A stretch of 64,000 nt of DNA from Polaromonas eurypsychrophila (GCF_014641715.1 NZ_BMIG01000002.1:62001-126000); one strand, 5' to 3'. Positions 44,287-52,583 are shown, counted from the first letter of the stretch. Notes: generated by a model not told the origin, from the sequence alone. Numbers and translations: made by a program.

Positions 44287-44883
44287 ATGAACCCTGTTTT
44301 ATTCAAGGCCATCCTGACCACGGCCATGCTGGGTGGCGCTTTGCTGACACCAGCCCATGCCGTGACTGCCGCACCCAAGCCGGGCACCGCAACAACTGCC
44401 TCCTGCGAGCCTTTGCTGCAGCACAACTTTTTGCGGCTCCAGGATGAAAGGGCTCAGTCCCTGTGTCAATACAGTGGCAAAGTGCTGTTGGTAGTCAACA
44501 CCGCGAGCTTTTGCGGCTTCACTACTCAATACAAAGGCCTGGAGGCGCTGTATGCCAAATACCGCGACCAGGGCCTGGTAGTGCTGGGTTTTCCTTCCAA
44601 CGACTTCTCCCAGGAAACCGGCAGTAACAAGGAAATTGCCGATTTTTGCGAGAACACCTTCGGCGTGAAGTTCCCGATGTTTGCCAAGTCCAGCGTCAGC
44701 GGCAAAGCAGCCAACCCCCTGTTCAAACAACTGGCCGAGAGGACGGGCAGCGCGCCGCGATGGAATTTCCACAAATACCTGATATCCCGCGATGGACAAC
44801 AAGTAAGCAGCTTCGACACCAGCGTCGATCCCGGCAATTCGGCCTTTTTGAAAGAAATCGAGAAAAAGTTGCTGGCAAAATAA
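44287..44883 (+). CDS. Periplasmic glutathione peroxidase family protein
   Basis: A 198-residue thiol peroxidase with an N-terminal signal peptide (TTAMLGGALLTPAHA, cleavage about residue 25). The family motifs are NTASFCGFTTQYKGLE, with peroxidatic Cys near residue 78, and VLGFPSNDFSQETGSN, plus WNFHKYLI with the active-site Trp and Asn near residue 158. The enzyme is a cysteine, not selenocysteine, form and probably uses thioredoxin-like reductants. Export is unusual but known in proteobacteria. The ATG at 44287 was chosen because it starts the signal peptide. It lies between the ferritin-like gene and the lipid-modification operon. Confidence 0.9.
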   Translation: MNPVLFKAILTTAMLGGALLTPAHAVTAAPKPGTATTASCEPLLQHNFLRLQDERAQSLCQYSGKVLLVVNTASFCGFTTQYKGLEALYAKYRDQGLVVLGFPSNDFSQETGSNKEIADFCENTFGVKFPMFAKSSVSGKAANPLFKQLAERTGSAPRWNFHKYLISRDGQQVSSFDTSVDPGNSAFLKEIEKKLLAK

Positions 44884-44898
44884 TTACCAATCGGTAAT
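44883..44898. promoter_or_regulatory. Inverted repeat after the peroxidase gene
   Basis: ATTACC and GGTAAT arms around AATC start at the last base of the peroxidase stop codon. The site could be a protein-binding sequence; it has no T-run and is not a typical terminator. The rest of the 337-bp interval up to 45,220 is AT-rich, then GC-rich near 45,150-45,200, and holds the promoter of the lipid operon. I could not pin the promoter down. Confidence 0.3.
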
Positions 44899-45220
44899 AA
44901 TTCGACCAATAGGTATCAATCTCGGCCATTTAAACCTTTCGACTTGTTATTACCAGACTGTTTTTCCACCGTGCCAACGACCCCATTAACAAATCTTTAC
45001 GCGATGCCGATTGCATTGTTGGGGAACCGCGCGCATGTGAGTCAGCTCAGACAGATATCGTTGCAGCGCCCACGGCGCTGTTCCGATCACACCGTTTTTT
45101 TGTTGCGAAGACTTCCAGGCCCTTGCGGCCAGGATGCAATCCCGGGGCGGTTCTCCTCCTCCCTCCCTCCCTTGTTCGCGCCGGGGCGCTCCGCAGCATT
45201 TTTATCTTCCGGCGGCTGAG

Positions 45221-46561
45221 ATGGTTTCTTCCAGCCTCTCTTCACCCGCCCGCCCACGGGTCGCCATCGTCGGCTCCGGCATTTCAGGCCTTGCAGTGGC
45301 CCATGCCCTTCAGGGCCAGGCCGACATCACCCTGTTTGAAGCCGGCGCCTATTTCGGCGGCCACACCCACACCGTTGATGTCACTCTACCGACATCGCAA
45401 GGATCGGTCACCCATGGCGTGGACACCGGCTTTCTGGTTTTCAACGAGCGCACTTACCCGAACCTGATCCGGCTTTTTGCCGAGCTGGGCGTGGCAACCG
45501 CCAAATCGGACATGTCGTTTTCGGTCAAGGTACCCGGTGCCATTGAAGGGCGCGCGCTCGAATGGAGCGGCTCCAGCCTCAACACGGTGTTTGCGCAGCG
45601 CGGCAACCTGCTGAACTGGAAATTTTTGCGCATGTTGCGCGACATCATGCGTTTCAACCGCCTCGCCAGCGCACTGGCCGAGAGCCACGCCGAGGCCGCC
45701 ATGCTGCAGCCGCTGGGTGACTTCCTCAAGGAAGGCAGGTTTTCAGACGAATTTCGCGACTGGTACTTCCTGCCCATGCTCGGTTGCATCTGGTCCTGCC
45801 CGACCGACCAGATGCTGCAGTTCCCGGTCGCCACCATGATCCGCTTCTGTCACAACCATGGTCTGATCCAGGTGACGGACCGGCCACAGTGGTGGACGGT
45901 GACGGGTGGCGCGCGAAATTACGTTGAAAAAATCATCGCCAACATCGCCGACAAACGCCTGAACATGCCTGTGGAACGCATTGAGCGCGATGCCGGCTTG
46001 ATGCAAGGCGGCGTGAAAATTATTGCCCAAGGCCAGGTCGAAATTTTTGACAAGGTGGTGCTGGCGGCTCATTCTGACCAGTCGCTGGCCCTGCTGGCCG
46101 ATGCCGCTCCCGGCGAACGCGCCGTGCTCGGTGCCATCAACTACCAGCCGAACCGCGCAGTGCTGCACACCGACACCTCGGTGCTGCCGGCCAACAAGCT
46201 GGCCTGGGCAGCGTGGAATTACGAACGCGCACGGGATGGCCGGCGCGAGTCCAACCAAGTCTGCCTGCACTACCTGCTCAACATGCTGCAACCGCTTCCC
46301 TTCGAGCAGCCGGTGGTGGTCTCCCTGAATCCGGTGCAAGCGATAGCGCGTAATCTGGTGATGGCTGAATTTGACTACGCACATCCGGTGTTTGACGCTG
46401 CGGCGATACGCGCCCAGCAAGCCCTGCCCGGCCTGCAAGGCCGGCAGCACAGCTATTTCTGCGGCGCCTGGGCTGGCTACGGTTTTCATGAGGATGGTCT
46501 CAAGTCGGGCCTGGAAGTGGCTCGCCTGGTGCGGGGCGACTGCGCGGGGATCACCGCATGA
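45221..46561 (+). CDS. COG2907 FAD-dependent oxidoreductase
   Basis: A 446-residue flavoprotein of the amine-oxidase fold. The FAD motif is at residues 14-36 (VAIVGSGISGLAVAHALQ), followed by GAYFGGHTHTVDV and DTGFLVFNERTYPNL. The C-terminal FAD contact is YFCGAWAGYGFHEDGLKSGL. COG2907 proteins lie with DUF1365 and cyclopropane-synthase-like genes in many bacteria. In Rhodobacter sphaeroides this set is part of the sigmaE-ChrR singlet-oxygen regulon and has been tied to unusual membrane fatty acids (recalled, not checked). It heads the eight-gene operon here and overlaps the next gene by 4 bp. The ATG at 45221 gives a normal N terminus; an upstream frame runs through low-complexity DNA. Confidence 0.88.
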   Translation: MVSSSLSSPARPRVAIVGSGISGLAVAHALQGQADITLFEAGAYFGGHTHTVDVTLPTSQGSVTHGVDTGFLVFNERTYPNLIRLFAELGVATAKSDMSFSVKVPGAIEGRALEWSGSSLNTVFAQRGNLLNWKFLRMLRDIMRFNRLASALAESHAEAAMLQPLGDFLKEGRFSDEFRDWYFLPMLGCIWSCPTDQMLQFPVATMIRFCHNHGLIQVTDRPQWWTVTGGARNYVEKIIANIADKRLNMPVERIERDAGLMQGGVKIIAQGQVEIFDKVVLAAHSDQSLALLADAAPGERAVLGAINYQPNRAVLHTDTSVLPANKLAWAAWNYERARDGRRESNQVCLHYLLNMLQPLPFEQPVVVSLNPVQAIARNLVMAEFDYAHPVFDAAAIRAQQALPGLQGRQHSYFCGAWAGYGFHEDGLKSGLEVARLVRGDCAGITA

Positions 46562-47436
46562 TTACCCCTGCGACAAGCGCTTGGACGCCGTCTGCACCCG
46601 CCGGAGCCACGGAGACGGCTTTGCCGGGCCGCAGGCGTAGCGCCTCCTCAGGCGGCAGCGATAACACGTCAGTGCGGAGCGTGGGAGTACCTCTCATTGG
46701 TTTCGGCCAGGTGCGGCACAGACGGCTGAAGCCGGCCCGCAACGCCTTTGCCTATCCCACCTATTTTTTGATGCTGCCGCTTCGCAGCATGCGGGCCCAC
46801 GGCGATGGCGCGCTCGCGCGTAATCGCCGCAGCGTACTGAGTTTTTTTGACACGGACCACGGCGACGGTCGCCTCGACTGCGTGAGCTGGCTTGATGAGC
46901 TGCTGCGAAGCGAGGGCATCAGCGATGCCGGCGGCGAACTCTGGCTGCACACCTACCCGCGCATTTTCGGTCACACCTTCAAGCCGGTGAGTTTCTGGTA
47001 CTGCCACCACATCGACGGCAGCCTGCGCGCCATCGTGGTTGAGGTCAACAACACCTTTGGCGAGCGCCATTGTTATTTGCTGGACCGTCCGCACTACGGT
47101 CAGGAACTCAGCGCGGACAAAGTGTTTCATGTCTCGCCGTTCTGCACGCTCGAAGGACGTTACCGCTTCCGTTTCATGCGCATCAACAACGACGGCCTGC
47201 AGAAAACCGTTGCCCGCATCGACTATGACGACGCTGACGGACCGCTGCTGGAAACCAGCGTCAGCGGCTCGCTGGTTCCGCTCAGCATCCAAAGCCTGCG
47301 CCGCGCCCTGTGGCGACACCCAGCCATGACCTTCGGCGTCGTCGCGCGCATTCACTGGCAAGCCTTCAGGCTGTGGTGCAAGCGTGTCCCCTTTGTCCGA
47401 AAACCCGAGCCACCCCAACGCTTTGTCACCCGATGA
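46558..47436 (+). CDS. DUF1365 family protein with a repeat-encoded N terminus
   Basis: A 292-residue protein of the DUF1365 family (COG3496). The conserved part starts near residue 48 (FGQVRHRRLKPARNAFAYPT) and includes TYPRIFGHTFKPVSFWYCHH, VEVNNTFGERHCYLL and FHVSPFCTLEGRYRFRF. Residues about 10-44 (Ser/Gly/Arg-rich) come from a family B repeat in frame. The normal family start is near the motif RHRRLKP, so the repeat has extended the N terminus. It overlaps both neighbours by 4 bp (ATGA). Members accompany COG2907 and CFA-like enzymes and are thought to act on acyl chains; the reaction here is not known. Confidence 0.87.
   Translation: MITPATSAWTPSAPAGATETALPGRRRSASSGGSDNTSVRSVGVPLIGFGQVRHRRLKPARNAFAYPTYFLMLPLRSMRAHGDGALARNRRSVLSFFDTDHGDGRLDCVSWLDELLRSEGISDAGGELWLHTYPRIFGHTFKPVSFWYCHHIDGSLRAIVVEVNNTFGERHCYLLDRPHYGQELSADKVFHVSPFCTLEGRYRFRFMRINNDGLQKTVARIDYDDADGPLLETSVSGSLVPLSIQSLRRALWRHPAMTFGVVARIHWQAFRLWCKRVPFVRKPEPPQRFVTR
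46594..46686 (-). repeat. Family B repeat copy B4, inside the DUF1365 gene
   Basis: Reverse orientation. It contains CGGCTTTGCCGGGCCGCAGG, CGTAGCGCC and GCGTGGGAGT, matching the CGTGGGGGCC and CGCAGCGCC blocks of other copies. It is in frame in the first 45 codons. Confidence 0.65.
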
Positions 47437-48788
47437 ATACTGCAAGCAACCCTTCTTCTTCCACCGCTTCGTGTGTGTCCTCAACCCTGGCATCGCTGGC
47501 GCTGCCGGGGGGTGCGCCCGCCGCCGCACGCACGGTGTTGCAGTTGCTGACGCGCCTGAAACACGGCACGCTGCATGTGCAACTGCCCGACGGTTCAACC
47601 CGGCATTTTGGTTCGGGTGAAGCCCCTGTGGCCAGCTTGCGCCTGCACAACTGGAACGTCTGCGGCGCCGCCCTGAAATCGGGCGACATCGGGTTTGCCG
47701 AAAGTTTTATCGCCGGAGACTGGACCACGCAAAATCTGAATGACCTGCTCAGCGTGCTGATCCGAAACCGCCAGGAAGTCGAAGATGTGATCTACGGCAC
47801 CTGGCTCGGGCGCTTCGCCTACCGCATCAAACACCTGCTGAACCGCAACACCAAGACCAACAGCCAGAAAAACATCCACGCACATTACGACCTGGGCAAT
47901 GCTTTTTATGAGCTTTGGCTGGACGGCACGATGAACTATTCGTCAGCAATTTTTGCCACGCCCGAGACCTCGATGAAGGATGCGCAAGATGCCAAAGTGC
48001 GTCGCGCGCTGCGCCTGGCTGGCGTGAAGGCTGGCGACCGCGTGCTGGAAATCGGCTGCGGCTGGGGCGCGCTGGCCGAAATGGCGGCCACCGAGTTTGA
48101 CGCCTCCATCGTTGGCGTCACGCTGAGCACCGAACAGCTGGCCTGGGCTCAAGAGCGTCTGGATCGCTTAGGCGTGCGCCGCGCAGGGCTGCCCCAAGCA
48201 AGCACAGCCCCTCTTCCTGGTGACAGGGGCAGCGAAGCGCCGGAGGCACACGCAGTGGCCAGCGTGGGGGCCACCCATGACTTGCGTTTGCAGGACTATC
48301 GCGACATCGGCAAGACCGGCGACAGCGAAACCTTTGACGCCATCTGCTCCATCGAAATGGTCGAGGCCGTGGGCCGTGAATATTGGCCCGACTACTTCCA
48401 GACCGTCGCGCGCCTGCTCAAGCCGGGCGGCCGTGCCTGCATCCAGAGCATCGTCATCGCCGACAACCTGTTTGAACGCTACGTCTCTTCCACCGATTTC
48501 ATCCAGCAATACATCTTCCCCGGCGGCTGCCTGCCCTGCCCGAAAGAATTCCGGGCCCAGGCGAAAGCGGCAGGTCTGGAAGTGATCGATGAATTTTCCT
48601 TCGGTCAGGACTACGCCCACACCCTCAAGCTGTGGCGGGACCAGTTCATGGCGCAAGAGTCACGGGTGCTTCAACTCGGGTTTGACAAAAGGTTTATCCG
48701 CATATGGGAGTTCTATCTGGCCTACTGCGAAGCGGCTTTCACCCAGGCCAATACCGACGTCGTGCAGTACACGCTGCGCAAGTCCTGA
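47433..48788 (+). CDS. Cyclopropane-fatty-acid synthase-like methyltransferase
   Basis: A 451-residue SAM-dependent enzyme of the CFA synthase/mycolic-acid methyltransferase family. NIHAHYDLGNAFYELWLD and MNYSSAIF are substrate-domain motifs. The SAM site is VLEIGCGWGALAEMAATEFD (about 204-223), followed by CSIEMVEAVGREYW and QQYIFPGGCLP. It would add a methylene or methyl carbon to an unsaturated phospholipid chain. Given its operon partners it may make a furan- or methyl-branched precursor instead of a plain cyclopropane acid. Residues about 259-281 are encoded by an in-frame family B fragment between two core strands. The start overlaps DUF1365 by 4 bp (ATGA). Confidence 0.9.
   Translation: MNTASNPSSSTASCVSSTLASLALPGGAPAAARTVLQLLTRLKHGTLHVQLPDGSTRHFGSGEAPVASLRLHNWNVCGAALKSGDIGFAESFIAGDWTTQNLNDLLSVLIRNRQEVEDVIYGTWLGRFAYRIKHLLNRNTKTNSQKNIHAHYDLGNAFYELWLDGTMNYSSAIFATPETSMKDAQDAKVRRALRLAGVKAGDRVLEIGCGWGALAEMAATEFDASIVGVTLSTEQLAWAQERLDRLGVRRAGLPQASTAPLPGDRGSEAPEAHAVASVGATHDLRLQDYRDIGKTGDSETFDAICSIEMVEAVGREYWPDYFQTVARLLKPGGRACIQSIVIADNLFERYVSSTDFIQQYIFPGGCLPCPKEFRAQAKAAGLEVIDEFSFGQDYAHTLKLWRDQFMAQESRVLQLGFDKRFIRIWEFYLAYCEAAFTQANTDVVQYTLRKS
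48207..48272 (-). repeat. Family B repeat copy B5, inside the methyltransferase gene
   Basis: A short copy in reverse orientation. AGGGGCAGCGAAGCGCCGGA, then GCACACGCAGTGGCCAGCGT and GGGGGCC, equals the GGCCCCCACGCTCGCCACTT end of copy B3 on the other strand. It is read in frame as Ala/Gly/Ser-rich residues 259-281. Confidence 0.65.
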
Positions 48789-49327
48789 TCACCGCCCTGA
48801 TGCTGCTGACCGGCTGGGCCGGCCCAGCCTGGGCGCAGACCGCGGCCGACGATACACGCGCGGAATTGCAGCAAGCCCTTCCGCAAGCGCAGCTGGTTGG
48901 CAAGGGACGTCTGACCGTCTGGGGTTTTCAGGTCTATGACGCCCGTCTGTGGGCCAACCCCGGCTTCGCGGCCAGCAGCTTCACGGCTCAGCCGCTGGCG
49001 CTGGAGCTGGCCTACCTGCGCGGCTTCCTCAGCCAGGCCGTGGCTGAGCGTTCGATCACCGAAATGCGGCGGTCTGCCAGCATCAGTGATGAACAGGCCG
49101 ACAAATGGATGGCGGCCATGGCACGGGTGTTGCCCGATGTCAAAAAAGGCGACCGCGTGATGGGGGTGCACCGCCCCGGCGTGGGCGCCTCGTTCTGGAT
49201 GAACGGCAAACCTCTGGGTGAGATCCGCGATACCGAATTTGCGCGCTTGTTTTTTGGCATCTGGCTGGCGCCCACCACCTCGGAGCCCGGCCTGCGCAGC
49301 GCGCTGCTGGCGGGGGCGGGCCCTTGA
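48704..49327 (+). CDS. Chalcone isomerase-like exported protein
   Basis: Up to 207 residues. The mature part (from about 46) carries the chalcone-isomerase-like fold signature: GKGRLTVWGFQVYDARLWAN, LELAYLRGFLSQAVAERSIT, RPGVGASFWMNGKPLGEI and FARLFFGIWLAPTTS. Bacterial members are periplasmic and of unknown reaction; they often lie beside CFA-like genes. The signal peptide core (VLITALMLLTGWAGPAWA) has no start directly before it. ATG 48704, 85 bp inside the previous gene, is the nearest that includes both the RRR stretch and the whole core. ATG 48800 would cut the core. The true start is therefore uncertain. It overlaps the next gene by 4 bp. Confidence 0.78.
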   Translation: MGVLSGLLRSGFHPGQYRRRAVHAAQVLITALMLLTGWAGPAWAQTAADDTRAELQQALPQAQLVGKGRLTVWGFQVYDARLWANPGFAASSFTAQPLALELAYLRGFLSQAVAERSITEMRRSASISDEQADKWMAAMARVLPDVKKGDRVMGVHRPGVGASFWMNGKPLGEIRDTEFARLFFGIWLAPTTSEPGLRSALLAGAGP

Positions 49328-50604
49328 GCCCTAGCGCCCGCAACCCTTTTGGCACGCGCAACGGCCTGGCTTACGGCCTGCTGGGCCTGCCGCTGGCCTT
49401 TGTGGCGCTGCCGCTGTATGTGATTTTGCCCAACCACTACGCACTAGAGTTCGGCGTGCCGCTGGCCACGCTGGGCGCAGTGCTGCTGGGCGCGCGCCTG
49501 TTCGACGCGCTGATCGATCCGCTGCTGGGCCGCCTGAGCGACCGGCTGTTTGCACGTTCACCCAGCGCCGTACTCGGCATGGGCGCGATCGCCGCGCTGC
49601 TGCTGGCCGTCGGTTTTGCGCTGCTGTTCTTCCCGCTGGTCGACACGCCGACCGCGCTGGTGACTTGGGCCAGCGCGACGCTGATGCTGACCTATGCCGG
49701 CTACAGCGCCCTCAGCGTGTCGCACCAGTCCTGGGGCGCGATGCTTGGCGGTGACGAACGCCAGCGCAGCCGCATCGTGGCCTGGCGCGAAGGCCTGGGG
49801 CTGATCGGCGTGGTGCTGGCTTCGGTCACGCCGGTGGCTTTCGGCCTGCCGACCACGACCGCGCTGTTTTTTGTCGTGCTGGCGCTGGGCTGGCTGGCCT
49901 GGACACGCGCCGAGCGCCCCCTGCCGCAACCCGCGCTGCATGCCGGCGAAGGCACGTCCATCTGGCTGCCGTTTCAGCATGTGGGCTTTCGCCGACTGCT
50001 GGTGGTCTTCATGCTCAATGGCATCGCCAGTGCCGTGCCGGCCACGCTGGTGCTGTTTTTCATCCAGGACCGGCTGCAAGCGCCGAAAACCATGGAGCCA
50101 CTGTTCCTCGGCAGCTACTTCCTTGCCGCCGCGCTGTCCATCCCGCTGTGGCTGGCCGTGGTCAAACGCATCGGCCTGGCACCGGCCTGGCTACTTGGCA
50201 TGGGGCTGGCGATCGCCACCTTTGGCTGGGCCACACAGGTGGGCGCTGGCCAGACCACCGCCTTTGTGATCGTCTGCGCGCTTTCGGGCATCGCGCTGGG
50301 CACCGATCTGGCCCTGCCGGGCGCACTGCTCGCCGGCGTGATCCAGGCCAACGGCCAGTCCGGCCGCGCCGAGGGCGCCTACTTCGGCTGGTGGAATTTT
50401 GCGATCAAGCTCAATCTGGCGCTGGCCGCCGGGCTGGCGCTGCCGCTACTCGCCCTGTTCGGTTATGCCCCCGGCGCGCGTGATGCCCAGGCGCTGGACG
50501 CGTTGCTGGTGGCGTATTGCGTGTTGCCCTGCCTGCTCAAGCTGGCGGCCGCCGCCTGTCTTTATTTTCTGATCATCAAACATCCACAAGAGGTCCAGCC
50601 GTGA
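49324..50604 (+). CDS. MFS carrier (GPH-type)
   Basis: A 426-residue membrane protein with about 12 helices of the major facilitator superfamily, glycoside-pentoside-hexuronide-like branch (COG2211). The A-loop motif GRLSDRLFARSPSAVLG is at about 70-85, preceded by ARLFDALIDPLLG, and YFGWWNFAIKLNLALAAG appears near 355. The start is a TTG overlapping the previous stop (TTGA); a later start would remove the first helix. Homologues sit in the same kind of lipid operon in Rhodobacter. There it may move a lipid precursor or head group; sugar transport is only the family default. Confidence 0.85.
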   Translation: MSPSARNPFGTRNGLAYGLLGLPLAFVALPLYVILPNHYALEFGVPLATLGAVLLGARLFDALIDPLLGRLSDRLFARSPSAVLGMGAIAALLLAVGFALLFFPLVDTPTALVTWASATLMLTYAGYSALSVSHQSWGAMLGGDERQRSRIVAWREGLGLIGVVLASVTPVAFGLPTTTALFFVVLALGWLAWTRAERPLPQPALHAGEGTSIWLPFQHVGFRRLLVVFMLNGIASAVPATLVLFFIQDRLQAPKTMEPLFLGSYFLAAALSIPLWLAVVKRIGLAPAWLLGMGLAIATFGWATQVGAGQTTAFVIVCALSGIALGTDLALPGALLAGVIQANGQSGRAEGAYFGWWNFAIKLNLALAAGLALPLLALFGYAPGARDAQALDALLVAYCVLPCLLKLAAAACLYFLIIKHPQEVQP

Positions 50605-51161
50605 ACCGTTTTCTCCTCAAGGGCGCTGCTACCCTGGCGCTGTGTCTCCCCTTGCTGGCCGGCATCGCAGGCTGCGCCGGCCCGCAAATCAGCGACTACG
50701 CCGCCGAAAAGCCGGTGCTCGACATGCGCCAGTACTTCAAAGGCACCGTCGATGCGTACGGCGTGTTCACCGATCGCTCCGGCAAGGTGGTCAAGCGTTT
50801 CACCGTGGTGATGACCTGCACCTGGCAGGGTCCGCCGGGCGCGGAGACCGGCGTGCTCGACGAAATATTCACCTATTCGGACGGCAGCACCGACCGCCGC
50901 ATCTGGACGCTCAAACGCACGCCAGACGGCAAGTACACCGGCACGGCCGCTGATGTGGCCGGGCAGGCGCTCGGCGAGGAAAAAGGCAACACCTTCCGCT
51001 GGGGCTACACGCTCAAACTGCCCGTCGATGGCCGCGTGATTGAGGTGCAGTTCGACGACTGGATGTATTTGATGACCGACAAGGTGATGCTCAACAAGGC
51101 GGTCATGAGCAAGTTTGGCTTCAAGCTGGGCGAGGTCACGCTGTCTTTCGTCAAGCGCTGA
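50601..51161 (+). CDS. DUF3833 lipoprotein
   Basis: A 186-residue lipoprotein: signal peptide ending LLAGIAGC (Cys25), then the DUF3833 domain (PF12915). Recognised segments are YFKGTVDAYGVFTDRSGKVV, FTYSDGSTDRRIWTLKR and WGYTLKLPVDGRVIEVQFDD. The start is GTG, overlapping the MFS stop (GTGA). The lipocalin-like domain suggests lipid binding in the periplasm (inference). It is a regular partner of CFA-like and SDR genes in this type of cluster. Confidence 0.88.
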   Translation: MNRFLLKGAATLALCLPLLAGIAGCAGPQISDYAAEKPVLDMRQYFKGTVDAYGVFTDRSGKVVKRFTVVMTCTWQGPPGAETGVLDEIFTYSDGSTDRRIWTLKRTPDGKYTGTAADVAGQALGEEKGNTFRWGYTLKLPVDGRVIEVQFDDWMYLMTDKVMLNKAVMSKFGFKLGEVTLSFVKR

Positions 51162-51194
51162 CAGGCCACTTCTTAATTTAAGCAAAAAAGACCT

Positions 51195-51240
51195 GTAGCC
51201 CATACCCAGCAAGCGCAAGCAGCTATCATTTTTATAACAA
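51195..51240 (+). repeat. Family A repeat copy A7
   Basis: GTAGCCCATACCCAGCAAGC, then GCAAGCAGCTATCATTTTTA, between DUF3833 and SDR genes. It is the only long gap in an otherwise coupled operon. Confidence 0.75.
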
Positions 51241-51247
51241 AGTCAGC

Positions 51248-52018
51248 ATGTCTCACAACCCCCCTCTGAAAGACTGGCACGGCAAAACCGTCTGGCTGGT
51301 TGGCGCCTCCAGCGGCATCGGCCAGGCCACCGCGCATGCGCTGCATGCGCGCGGCGCGCGGGTGGTGGTGTCTGCCCGCAATGCGCAGGCACTTGAGGAC
51401 TTTGTGCGGGGTCACGCAGGCGCGCTGGCCCTGCCCCTGGATGCGTCTGACGCGGCGGCGGTAAACATGGCCGCACAAACCGTTCTGGCCCAGGGCCCTC
51501 TCGACCTGCTGATGTATTGCGCAGGTTATTACCGCGAGTTACGCGCCACCGAGTTTGACCTGGCAGAAATGCTCAAGCACCAGCAGGTCAACTACACCGG
51601 TGCGCTTTACCTGCTCGATGCGGTGCTGCCCGCGCTGCTCCAGCGCGGCAGCGGCCACATCAGCCTGGTCGGCAGCGTCGCTGGCTACCGCGGCCTGCCG
51701 AAAAGCCTGGCCTATGGCCCGACCAAAGCCGCGCTGATCAACCTCGCCGAAACGCTGCATGTTGACCTGCAGCCCAGCGGCGTCGGTGTGAGCATCGTGA
51801 ACCCGGGTTTTGTGGAAACACCCCTGACCGCACAAAATCAATTCAGCATGCCGGCGCTGATCAGCCCGGACAAGGCAGCCACCGAAATTCTGGCCGGTTG
51901 GGCGCGTGGAGAATTTGAAATCCATTTTCCCAAACGCTTTACCCGCTGGATGAAAACGCTGCGCGTGCTGCCCTATGCGCTGTACTTCCCGGCGATCCGG
52001 AAATTCACCGGTCTGTGA
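51248..52018 (+). CDS. Short-chain dehydrogenase/reductase
   Basis: A 256-residue NAD(P)-dependent oxidoreductase. The cofactor motif is GASSGIGQ (19-26), with R43 after the second strand and SAR suggesting NADPH. The active site has the Ser in LVGSVAGYRG and the YxxxK motif in YGPTKAAL (about 155-160). NPGFVETPL follows. A matching SDR is part of the sigmaE-ChrR-linked operon in Rhodobacter. It ends 1 bp before the next gene. The substrate is not predictable; a lipid carbonyl is plausible from context. Confidence 0.9.
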   Translation: MSHNPPLKDWHGKTVWLVGASSGIGQATAHALHARGARVVVSARNAQALEDFVRGHAGALALPLDASDAAAVNMAAQTVLAQGPLDLLMYCAGYYRELRATEFDLAEMLKHQQVNYTGALYLLDAVLPALLQRGSGHISLVGSVAGYRGLPKSLAYGPTKAALINLAETLHVDLQPSGVGVSIVNPGFVETPLTAQNQFSMPALISPDKAATEILAGWARGEFEIHFPKRFTRWMKTLRVLPYALYFPAIRKFTGL

Positions 52019-52019
52019 G

Positions 52020-52451
52020 ATGACCCAATCTGTGACTGAGCGCCTGGTGCACTTTTTTGAAACCCTGAGCCCGGACCAGGTGGCGCGCATGGACGAGTTT
52101 TATTCGGCCGATGTGTATTTCAAGGATCCGTTCAACGAAGTGCGCACCCTGGCGCAGGTGCAGCACATCTTCAACCACATGTATGTGGCGGTGGACAGGC
52201 CGCGTTTTGTGGTGACCAGCCAGGTGTCAGAAGCTGGGCAATGTTTCCTGACCTGGGACTTCGAGTTTTACTTCAAGGAGCAGCAGCCGACCATGAAGCA
52301 AACGATTCGCGGCAGCGCTCACCTGAAGTTCAACGAGGCGGGTCTGGTCAGCTACCACCGCGACTACTGGGATGCGGCGGAAGAACTCTACGAAAAATTG
52401 CCACTGGTGGGCAGCTTGATGCGCTGGCTCAAGAAGCGGGTGGCTGGTTAG
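52020..52451 (+). CDS. SnoaL-like (NTF2 fold) protein
   Basis: A 143-residue protein of the SnoaL/NTF2-like superfamily. FFETLSPDQVARMDEFYSAD, VYFKDPFNEV, FLTWDFEFYFK and RGSAHLKFNEAGLVSYHRDY give the cone-shaped fold pattern. Such proteins bind small hydrophobic ligands and some are isomerases or hydrolases. The ATG follows the SDR stop by one base (TGAGATG). It is the last gene of the lipid operon; a family B repeat and family A repeat A8 follow. Confidence 0.87.
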   Translation: MTQSVTERLVHFFETLSPDQVARMDEFYSADVYFKDPFNEVRTLAQVQHIFNHMYVAVDRPRFVVTSQVSEAGQCFLTWDFEFYFKEQQPTMKQTIRGSAHLKFNEAGLVSYHRDYWDAAEELYEKLPLVGSLMRWLKKRVAG

Positions 52452-52583
52452 CCGCCACGTTCGCTCACTGCGTGTAGCTCTCTGCACCTTGCAGGCCGCC
52501 GCTCGCCAGAGGCTTCGCTTCTGACGCCTGTCCAAACCTGCTCAAGCAGGTTTGGAGCCGCAGGCACCAGCCCCGGCTGGTCG
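52452..52583 (+). repeat. Interspersed repeat family B, copy B6
   Basis: Contains GCCGCCACGTTCGCTCACTG, GCAGGCCGCCGCTCGCCAGA and the hairpin CCAAACCTGC (52532-52541)/GCAGGTTTGG (52546-52555), a perfect 10-bp stem with loop TCAA. Outer arms TGACGCCTG/CAGGCACCA have two mismatches. It lies directly after the last operon stop. Confidence 0.8.
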
